Shown piece after piece: positions 6,601-13,430 of a stretch of 60,553 nt of DNA. Within the stretch, counting starts at the first letter, position 1. The number at the start of each line of letters is the position of its first letter. A program made the translations under genes and the position numbers. Source of the stretch: Fimbriiglobus sp. (GTDB lineage: Bacteria; Planctomycetota; Planctomycetia; Gemmatales; Gemmataceae); contig JALHQU010000001.1 in the NCBI GenBank assembly GCA_022841795.1, positions 26,061 through 86,613 on the forward strand, in the 5' to 3' direction. The notes beneath the pieces were generated by a model. The model did not search any database, had not been told where the DNA came from, and saw only the letters and a list, made by a program, of their open reading frames with translations.

Positions 6601-7650
6601 ATGTACCTGTTCTGCCCGAAGTGTCACACCCAACACCCGGCCACCGGCCGGTGCCCGCGGTGCAGCAGCCGGCTGCTCGCCCCGGCCGAGGCGGCCGAGG
6701 TGATGCCGCGGTCGCTCATCGACACCCCGCCGTCGGCCATCCACACGTCGTTCGCCGGCCGGCTGACGGTCGGGGTGGTGATCGCGCTCGGCGTCCACCT
6801 GGCGCTGAGCGAGTGGGTGGGCGGGGCGGCCGAGCTGAGCGGGTCCGCCCTCCCGCCGGAGACGGCGGTGTGGGTCCACTTCGCCTTGCGGCTGATCGCC
6901 GGGGCGGTCGGCGGGCTGCTGGCCGGGGCCGGGCGGCACGTCGGGTTCGGCGGCGGACTGCTGGTCGGGCTGGCCGGCGGGGTGGCGTGGCTGGCGGTGG
7001 ACTGCTACCCGCACGCGGACGTGACCCTGGTGCGGGGCGGGCTGGTGCTGGCGATGGCGGTGGTGAGCGGGGTGGCGGCGTGGGTGGGCGAGCGGGTGTG
7101 GCCGGGGGCGAAGGAGCTGCCGGTGCCGGAGTCAACGCGGAACAGCTCGCTCATCCGCCTGAAGCCGGGCGAAGGGAAGAAACAGGTGGCCCGCCCGACC
7201 GGGTGGATCCAGGTACTCATCGGGGCGACGGTGGCCGCCAGCGGGGTGCTGGCCGCCGACTGGGTGCGGACCGGCATGGTGATGATGCCGAAGGGGCTGT
7301 TCAACGTGAGCGGGCCGGGGGCCACGGCGCGAATCGACGCGCAGCTCGCCGCCTTCTTGGTCATGCTCGGCGGGTTTGCCGCCGGGGCGGGCACCGGCAC
7401 CGGGCTGCGGCACGGGCTGCTGGCCGGGCTGCTGGCCGCGGCCGGGGTGATCGGGCTGAACGCCATCGTGCCGGACGGCCCGCTGCCGCCGATCGCCTTC
7501 CTGGTCGAGAAACTCGGGGTGACGGAGTCGGCGCCTGAAACGGCGGCGGCGACCGGACTGGCGGTGTTCGCGGTGGTGGCCGTCGGCGGGTGGCTGGGCG
7601 GGCAACTGTTCCCGCGGCTGAGCCGGCGGAAGAAGCTCGCGTCCATGTAA
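6601..7650 (+). CDS. Zinc-ribbon multi-span membrane protein
   Basis: This 349-aa protein has an N-terminal zinc ribbon (Cys5, Cys8, Cys18, Cys21) and about eight hydrophobic segments separated by short loops, with a polar stretch near residues 180-200. The function is unknown; such zinc-ribbon membrane proteins are common in planctomycetes, and the ribbon probably faces the cytoplasm. The start is placed at the ATG that puts the zinc ribbon at the extreme N-terminus. A longer open frame reaching back to 6172 would run antisense through modA and is rejected. Two further zinc-ribbon membrane proteins follow downstream. Confidence 0.8.
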   Translation: MYLFCPKCHTQHPATGRCPRCSSRLLAPAEAAEVMPRSLIDTPPSAIHTSFAGRLTVGVVIALGVHLALSEWVGGAAELSGSALPPETAVWVHFALRLIAGAVGGLLAGAGRHVGFGGGLLVGLAGGVAWLAVDCYPHADVTLVRGGLVLAMAVVSGVAAWVGERVWPGAKELPVPESTRNSSLIRLKPGEGKKQVARPTGWIQVLIGATVAASGVLAADWVRTGMVMMPKGLFNVSGPGATARIDAQLAAFLVMLGGFAAGAGTGTGLRHGLLAGLLAAAGVIGLNAIVPDGPLPPIAFLVEKLGVTESAPETAAATGLAVFAVVAVGGWLGGQLFPRLSRRKKLASM

Positions 7651-7658
7651 CCTGTCTT

Positions 7659-7715
7659 CGTGGCACCGGCGGCCCGCCGGTGGGGTCGAAACACCGGCGG
7701 GCCGCCGGTGCCACG
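7659..7715. repeat. Long GC-rich palindrome
   Basis: Perfect 24-base arms (7659-7682 against 7692-7715) with a 9-base loop, beginning 8 bases after the stop of the gene at 6601. The position fits a transcription terminator, but there is no run of T after it. The right arm overlaps the -35 box proposed for the next gene, so the element may also influence that promoter. Confidence 0.88.
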
Positions 7716-7736
7716 GACATCGGTTCGGGCTACGAT
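7708..7736 (+). promoter_or_regulatory. Candidate promoter of the small gene at 7776
   Basis: GTGCCA (7708-7713) and TACGAT (7731-7736) are 17 bases apart, and the start codon follows 39 bases after the second box. The -35 box lies mostly in the right arm of the palindrome. The pattern matches the promoter proposed at 8079-8107. Confidence 0.35.
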
Positions 7737-7775
7737 GCCGGAAACGGACCGCCCCCGACTCCCGGACCCCCGGCC

Positions 7776-8030
7776 ATGTCCCCGCTGCCCGCCGCCGCCG
7801 CCCTCGACGCCTACTTCCTCGAAGCCCGGTGCAAGCTGCTCGACGTGGCGGCCATCTTCGATCGCTTCGACCGCGGGGTCGGGGCGGACGCGGCGGGGAA
7901 CGATCCGCGGATCGCCCGCCTGCGGTCGGCGGTGGAGACGCTGCTGCGGACCGGCCCGCGGGCCGAGCGGGTGCAGGAGATCTTCTCCCTTCAGTACGAC
8001 CCGAGTTGGCCGCGGCCGGAACCACGCTAA
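7776..8030 (+). CDS. Small unknown soluble protein
   Basis: An 84-aa protein with helical character: LDAYFLEARCKLLDVAA near residue 10, and RIARLRSAVETLLR near residue 45. No recognised domain, signal peptide or membrane segment. The ATG at 7776 is chosen because the upstream in-frame extension runs through the palindrome at 7659-7715 and is low-complexity. There is no strong ribosome-binding site, but a candidate promoter sits 39 bases upstream. It lies between two zinc-ribbon membrane protein genes; the role is unknown. Confidence 0.6.
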   Translation: MSPLPAAAALDAYFLEARCKLLDVAAIFDRFDRGVGADAAGNDPRIARLRSAVETLLRTGPRAERVQEIFSLQYDPSWPRPEPR

Positions 8031-8078
8031 CAGCCGGCACAACCGGCCCATTTCGCAGAGTCTTCCGCCCGTTCCGGC

Positions 8079-8107
8079 GTGCCGGCCGGTGTCCGCCGCC
8101 GTACACT
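8079..8107 (+). promoter_or_regulatory. Candidate promoter of the gene at 8150
   Basis: GTGCCG (8079-8084) and TACACT (8102-8107) are 17 bases apart; the ATG follows 42 bases after the -10 box. The similarity to the element at 7708-7736 in sequence, spacing and leader length is the main support. Confidence 0.35.
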
Positions 8108-8149
8108 GTCGGCAACCCGCTTCCCGTTCACTCCGCTCCCGAGGGTGTC

Positions 8150-9409
8150 ATGCCGATCAAGGTGTCCTGTGCCAACTGCGGCGGCATGCTGCACGCCCCG
8201 GACGACGCCGGCGGGAAGCGCGGGCGGTGCCCGACGTGCGGGAACATTCTGCCCATCCCGCCGCTGGATGCGGCCCGCGCGTCGGCCGCCAACCTGCCCG
8301 ACCCGCCGGCCGGCAAAGGCGGGCGGTCGCCGTCGTTCGGCGACTTCGCCGTCGGCCCGCAGGTCGGCCCGCCGCCGGGCGGGGATGCCGCCCGCGCGTC
8401 CATCCCCGGGTTCGCCGACGCCCCCAAGCCGGTGCGGGAGTCCGTGCCGATGATGAGCGACAAGCCGGCCCGGCAGGCGACCGACCCGTTCGCCCGTAAA
8501 GGGGCTGCCATGACCGGCGGCGGGGCGAGCGACGGGCTGGTGAAGGCGTGGCGGCGGGCGAAGGCCGGCCTCGGGTGGGTGTCGTTCGCCACCTTCCTGT
8601 TCCTCATCCCGGCCCTGGCCCTGCCGGGCATGCTGGTCGCCGAACACTTCACCAACAAGCCGCTGCTGCCGGACGGCGAGTTCCCCGGGCTGAACGGGGT
8701 GCCGTACTATGTGGCCGTGCCGGTGCTGGTGGCGGCGGTGCCCATCCTGCTCGGGCTGATGTGCCTGGCGGTCGGCCGGCTCGGGCTGTCGAACGCCCCC
8801 AGCCGCAGCTTCGCCAAGGGGCTGGCCCTGCTGTCCGCCCTGGCCGCGCTCACCACCCTGGGCGGGCTGGTGGCGGTCATGTTCCCGTCGATCGCCCTGC
8901 TGCTCGGGAACAAGGATGCGCCGGACGACGCCGGGCTGGTACTCCAGTTCCTCGGCCAGGACGACCCGTCCGGGATGATCCAGCGGTTCGGCGCGCTGGC
9001 GGCGGTGGCCGGGCTGATCGTCGGCGAGTTCTGGTTCGCCTCCGCCGTCGGTCGGGTGGGCACCGCGCTGGGCGACGGCCGCACCGCCGGCCGGGCCACC
9101 CGGTATCTCATGCTGTTCGGGCTGGTGGTCGGCGGGATCATCGTGGCCACCGGCGTGGTGCCCACCACGTTCGGGTTCGGCGAGTCGGCGAAAGTGTACA
9201 CCGGCCAGGCGAACGAGGTGGTGGTGAAGCAGCTGTGGGTGCCGCACGTGGCCCCGCAGTTCGAACACCTGGGCGAGTTCCGGCCGTTGTTAAAACCGGG
9301 CGCGTTCCTGCTCGGCGGCTTGTTCCTCGGCTTCGTCTACCTGAGAATGGTGGGGGCGGCCCGCGGGGCGATCCGCGAGTGGCTGGAGAACAACGCGGGC
9401 GGACGGTGA
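8150..9409 (+). CDS. Zinc-ribbon membrane protein with six predicted membrane spans
   Basis: This 419-aa protein opens with a zinc ribbon (Cys7, Cys10, Cys27, Cys30) of the type often annotated in planctomycetes as a double zinc ribbon or MJ0042-like motif. A proline/glycine-rich linker of about 100 residues and six hydrophobic segments (from residue about 145 to the C-terminus) follow. A GAGGG ribosome-binding site supports the ATG at 8150; the longer open frame upstream has no zinc ribbon and is rejected. It may share a transcript with the similar gene at 9450, 40 bases downstream. Function unknown. Confidence 0.8.
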   Translation: MPIKVSCANCGGMLHAPDDAGGKRGRCPTCGNILPIPPLDAARASAANLPDPPAGKGGRSPSFGDFAVGPQVGPPPGGDAARASIPGFADAPKPVRESVPMMSDKPARQATDPFARKGAAMTGGGASDGLVKAWRRAKAGLGWVSFATFLFLIPALALPGMLVAEHFTNKPLLPDGEFPGLNGVPYYVAVPVLVAAVPILLGLMCLAVGRLGLSNAPSRSFAKGLALLSALAALTTLGGLVAVMFPSIALLLGNKDAPDDAGLVLQFLGQDDPSGMIQRFGALAAVAGLIVGEFWFASAVGRVGTALGDGRTAGRATRYLMLFGLVVGGIIVATGVVPTTFGFGESAKVYTGQANEVVVKQLWVPHVAPQFEHLGEFRPLLKPGAFLLGGLFLGFVYLRMVGAARGAIREWLENNAGGR

Positions 9410-9449
9410 CGCCCCGCGGCCGCCGCCCGGACGGTTTCGGGGTGCGGCC

Positions 9450-10367
9450 ATGAGCCTGTCGTTCTGCTGCCCGACGTGCGGGGCGATGCTGCGGGTGACC
9501 GCGGCCACCGCCCCGCTCATTTCGTGTCCGGGGTGCGGCGAACCCATCCGCGTGCCCCGCCGCCCGCACCCGGTCGAATCCCGGCCGGACGAATCCCCCG
9601 TCTCCCCGGCCGCTTTGTACGCCGCCGTCGCCGGCGTCCGCCTGCTGCGGCTCAGCCTGCTCATGACCACCGCCGCCGTCGGGTTCGCTGCGTCGGCCCT
9701 GGCGGTCCGCGTGGCCAACGCCCCGCTCGTGCCGGGGAACATCCCGGACTGGCTGCCCGGGATCATTTTCACCCTGTCCGTCGGCTGGGCGGTGGCCGGG
9801 TGGCTGGGCTGCTGGGCGCGGCACACCGGGTACAAGCTGTGCCGGCCGGCGGCGGCGGCGGTACAGGTGGAGGCGTGGGCGAAGGCGGCGGCGGCGGGCA
9901 CCTGGCTGTGCGGGGTGGGCATCCTGGCGGCGGGCGTGCTGCTGATCGGGATGCCGCGGGCGATGCTGGCCGCCGGCGTACTCATCGGGCTGACCGTCGG
10001 CCTGTTCGGCGTGGCCCTGGAGTTCGCCGTGCTCACCGTGTGGCACCGGCTGCTGTGGGAGACGGCCGGGTGGCGGGCAGCGAACGCGGCCGGCCGGTAC
10101 ACCCTCGACTTCGTGTTCGCGGCGGTGGCGGTGATGGGCTGCCTGTGCCTGGGCGGGATGACGGCCATCGGCGTGGCCGGCGGGCACGAGCGGGTGCCGG
10201 GGGAGCTGCCGACGGCGGTGAAGTGGGTGTTCGTGGCCACGCTGGTGGGCGTGGCCGGGTGCGTCGTGTGGGTGCTCGTGCGGTACGCCCGGCTGTTGGC
10301 CGACACCCTGCGGGCGCTCCGCCAGCCGGAGCCGAACCGCGACGAACAGGTGCCGACCGAGACGTAG
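9450..10367 (+). CDS. Zinc-ribbon membrane protein with six predicted membrane spans
   Basis: A 305-aa protein with an N-terminal zinc ribbon (Cys7, Cys10, Cys26, Cys29, after an extra Cys6), a short proline-rich linker and six hydrophobic segments between residues about 65 and 285. Architecture and order of parts match the gene at 8150, which suggests related roles or an old duplication. No catalytic motif is visible. The ribosome-binding site is weak (GGGGTG). It is the last gene before the sigma-factor fusions, 85 bases upstream of the first of them. Confidence 0.78.
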   Translation: MSLSFCCPTCGAMLRVTAATAPLISCPGCGEPIRVPRRPHPVESRPDESPVSPAALYAAVAGVRLLRLSLLMTTAAVGFAASALAVRVANAPLVPGNIPDWLPGIIFTLSVGWAVAGWLGCWARHTGYKLCRPAAAAVQVEAWAKAAAAGTWLCGVGILAAGVLLIGMPRAMLAAGVLIGLTVGLFGVALEFAVLTVWHRLLWETAGWRAANAAGRYTLDFVFAAVAVMGCLCLGGMTAIGVAGGHERVPGELPTAVKWVFVATLVGVAGCVVWVLVRYARLLADTLRALRQPEPNRDEQVPTET

Positions 10368-10452
10368 CGCGACAATTCCCGTTGCAATTTCCTTGCGGCC
10401 GCGACCCCGCCGGCGCACATGACACGGGTGAGGTGGGTTCGAGGATCGCGTC

Positions 10453-13326
10453 ATGGCGAAGCGAGCGGCGGCGGTGCTGGCCCAGGCGGTGCGGCTCCCG
10501 AACGGGGAGTACACCGCCCTCAGCGACCACGACCTGATCCGGCGGTTCGTCGAGTCCGGCGACCAGGCGGCGTTCGCCGCGGTGGTGCGGCGGCACAGCG
10601 GCATGGTGCTCGGGGTGTGCAAGCGGGTGCTGCACTCGCAGGCGGACGCCGAGGACGCCACCCAGGCGGTGTTCCTGGTGCTGGCGAAGAAGGCGAAGGC
10701 CACCCGCTGGAAGGACTCGGCGGCCAACTGGCTGTACACCACCGCCCGCAAGGTGGCGCACAACGCCCGCCTGTCCGCCGCCCGGCGGGCCAAACGGGAA
10801 GGAGCGGCGGCCGTGCCCGAGAGCGTGGCCCCGTTCGACGCCATGACCGGCCGCGAACTGGTGGCGGCGCTGGACGAGGAACTGGACAAGCTGTCCGCCC
10901 GGTACCGCGAGCCGCTGGTGCTGTGCTACCTGGAAGGGCTGACCCGCGACGAGGCCGCCGGCCGGCTCGGGCTGCCCGAGGCGACGCTGAAGAGCCAGCT
11001 CGAACGCGGTCGCAAGAAGCTGGCCGACGCGCTCACCGCCCGCGGGTGCGCGCTCGGCGTCGCTCTGCTCGCGACCGCAACCACCACCTCCTCGGCGGGG
11101 GCGTCCCCGCCGCGACTGCACGATTCCATCCTGGCCGCGGTGGGCGGGCACCCGTCCGCGACGGCGGCCGCACTCGCACAGGGGGTCGCCGTGAACGGAC
11201 TGTGGACCAACAAGCTGCTGCTGTCGGCTGTGGTGCTGGTCGGCGTCGGGCTGGTGGGTCTGGGGCTGCCGGCGGTGTGGGCGGCCGACCCGCCGGCGAT
11301 GAAGAAGGACGAGTCGGCCAAGGTTCAGCCGGCGAAGGCGGACGGCAAGCCGATCACGGTGACGGGCACGGTGGTCGGGCCGGACGGCCAGCCGGCGGCG
11401 GGGGTGTCCATCAACACCATGAAGCCGGGCACGAGCGAGACCGACCGGCCGACCGTGCGGGAACTGACGAAGACGGCCGCGGACGGCACGTTCGCCGTCA
11501 CCCTCGACCCGGTGCCGGCCGGCCGGCCGGAGCTGCGGTTCCTGGCGGCGGCGAAGGCCGGGTTCGCCCCGGACTGGGTGCGGGTGGGCGAAGTCGGTGA
11601 CGCCCCGGTGTCACTGAAGCTGGCGGCGGACGACGTGCCGGTGACCGGCCGGATCACCGACCTGGAAGGGAAGGCGGTGCCGAAGGCGGTCGTCCGCGTC
11701 CGGACACTCGCCACCACCCCGACCGGCGACCTGAGCCGGGTGTGGGCGGAGTGGCCGCGGACGCCGTACCTCGCCCTTCAGCTGGCGAACAAGGACCTGT
11801 GGGAGCCTTGGCTGGGCGGGCTGCCGGAGAGCGTGACCGCCGACACCGACGGCCAGTTCGAGATCAAGGGGGTCGGCCGCGGGCGGCTGCTCGGGCTGAT
11901 GGTGGAGGGGGCGGGCATCGAGACGGCCGGCCTGCGGGTCGTGACCGACCCGAAGTTCGACCCGAAGGCGGTGGAGCAGCCGACCCGCGGCACCATGCCC
12001 GGCGGCTCGTTCCAGCCCGGCCCGGCGCTGTACGGCCCGACGTTCACCCACGCCGGCAAGGCGACCCAGCCGGTGGTCGGCACGGTGACGGACTCCCGGA
12101 CGGGCAAGCCGGTGGCCGGGGTGATGGTGAACGGTTCGGCCGGCGGCCCGCGGTGGGGCGAGAACTCTGTCCGGGCGACCACCGACGCCGCCGGCAAGTT
12201 CGCCCTACACGGGGTGGCGAAGGCGGACAAGGTGAGCCTGTTCGTGTACCCCCGCCCGGACGAGCCGTACCTGCCGTTCCGCACCACCGTGGCCGGCCGG
12301 CCGGGGCTGACCGAAATCCGGGCCGACCTGACGCTCGTCCGCGGGGTGCGGGTGAAGGGGCGGGTGGTGGAGAAGGGGAGCGGCAAGCCGGTGACCGGGG
12401 CGGGCGTGCATTACACCGCCCTGGCCGACAACAAGCTGCACGCCGCCCTGATGGGCGACCGGCGGGGCGAGGGTGGGGCGTTCCAGGGCACCGGGCCGGA
12501 TGGCCGGTTCGAGATGACGGTGCTCCCCGGCGCCGGGATCATCACCGCCCAGGGCGAAACCGGCGGCCGGAACAGCTTCATCCCGTACACCCAGGTGCGG
12601 ATCGCCAAAGCCGACCGGCCGCGGGCCGACCACGCCCAGCTGGACAACCTGGGCGAGTGCTTCTCGGCCGCCGACGGGCACATCATCATCCTCCGCAGCC
12701 TGAGCGGGTACGCGATCATCGAGCCGAAGCCGACGGACGACGCGGTCGAGGTGACGATCACGTTTGACCGCGGGGGGACGGCCACCGGCACGGTGGTGGA
12801 CGCCGACGGCAGGCCGGCGACCGGGGTGACGGCGTACAAGCTGACCGCCTGCTACGACTCCCCGCAGAAGCTGACGGGCGGTGCGTTCACCGTCATCGCC
12901 CTGGAGGCCGACCACCCGCGGACGGTGCTGTTCGTGGACGAGGCGAAGAAGCTGGCCGCCGCGGTGGAACTGAAGGGCGGGGAGAAGGACGTGACGGTGA
13001 AACTCCAGCCGTGGGGCACGCTGAGCGGCCGGCTGCTCGACGCCGACGGCAAACCTGTCGCCGGGGCGACCGTAACCGCCGTCGTCAAGCAAAGCCAGCA
13101 CAGCAAGTACATGGCGTTCCAGGCGATGGTACAGGGGCGGACGGCGACCACCGACGCCGCCGGCCGGTTCAAGCTGGATGTCATCGGCGGGGAGCCGGAG
13201 TACCACCTCGGGTTCAGCCTGAAGAACAAGTTCCTGGACACCGGGTTCAACCCGAGGGCGAAGGGGCACGCGGTGAAGCCGGGTGAAACGACCGCCGTGG
13301 GCGACCTGAAGGCGAAGGGGGAGTAG
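10453..13326 (+). CDS. Membrane-tethered ECF sigma factor fused to carboxypeptidase-regulatory-like repeats (1 of 3)
   Basis: A 957-aa fusion. Residues about 25-95 are sigma-70 region 2 (DLIRRFVESGDQAAF, then DAEDATQAVFLVLAKKA) and 140-195 are region 4 (YREPLVLCYLEGLTRDEAA and the recognition helix through LKSQLERGRKKL). A weaker hydrophobic stretch at 200-215 and a clear membrane segment at 253-275 follow. The remaining about 680 residues contain several repeats of the type TGTVVGPDGQPAAGV, typical of carboxypeptidase-regulatory (CNA-B-like) beta domains. The sigma part should stay in the cytoplasm with the repeats outside the inner membrane. A GAGGA ribosome-binding site precedes the ATG. 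ECF factors with large C-terminal extensions are known in planctomycetes; its regulon is unknown. Confidence 0.88.
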   Translation: MAKRAAAVLAQAVRLPNGEYTALSDHDLIRRFVESGDQAAFAAVVRRHSGMVLGVCKRVLHSQADAEDATQAVFLVLAKKAKATRWKDSAANWLYTTARKVAHNARLSAARRAKREGAAAVPESVAPFDAMTGRELVAALDEELDKLSARYREPLVLCYLEGLTRDEAAGRLGLPEATLKSQLERGRKKLADALTARGCALGVALLATATTTSSAGASPPRLHDSILAAVGGHPSATAAALAQGVAVNGLWTNKLLLSAVVLVGVGLVGLGLPAVWAADPPAMKKDESAKVQPAKADGKPITVTGTVVGPDGQPAAGVSINTMKPGTSETDRPTVRELTKTAADGTFAVTLDPVPAGRPELRFLAAAKAGFAPDWVRVGEVGDAPVSLKLAADDVPVTGRITDLEGKAVPKAVVRVRTLATTPTGDLSRVWAEWPRTPYLALQLANKDLWEPWLGGLPESVTADTDGQFEIKGVGRGRLLGLMVEGAGIETAGLRVVTDPKFDPKAVEQPTRGTMPGGSFQPGPALYGPTFTHAGKATQPVVGTVTDSRTGKPVAGVMVNGSAGGPRWGENSVRATTDAAGKFALHGVAKADKVSLFVYPRPDEPYLPFRTTVAGRPGLTEIRADLTLVRGVRVKGRVVEKGSGKPVTGAGVHYTALADNKLHAALMGDRRGEGGAFQGTGPDGRFEMTVLPGAGIITAQGETGGRNSFIPYTQVRIAKADRPRADHAQLDNLGECFSAADGHIIILRSLSGYAIIEPKPTDDAVEVTITFDRGGTATGTVVDADGRPATGVTAYKLTACYDSPQKLTGGAFTVIALEADHPRTVLFVDEAKKLAAAVELKGGEKDVTVKLQPWGTLSGRLLDADGKPVAGATVTAVVKQSQHSKYMAFQAMVQGRTATTDAAGRFKLDVIGGEPEYHLGFSLKNKFLDTGFNPRAKGHAVKPGETTAVGDLKAKGE

Positions 13327-13388
13327 GGTGGCCGACTCCCTCCGGGAGTCGGAATCGGAACCCGCTCTCGGAGAGAGCGGGCCACCCT
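13325..13388. repeat. Three-arm inverted repeat between sigma-fusion genes 1 and 2
   Basis: An outer pair of 9-base arms (13325-13333 against 13380-13388) encloses two separate perfect hairpins (13333-13340 against 13344-13351, and 13361-13369 against 13373-13381), which would make a cloverleaf-like three-way junction in RNA or cruciform DNA. AAAA follows. It begins right at the stop of the first fusion gene and may terminate or weaken transcription into the second. Confidence 0.8.
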
Positions 13389-13430
13389 GAAAAATCCGCG
13401 CGCCGCCGGCGTCAGGTCCGGGCAGTAACG

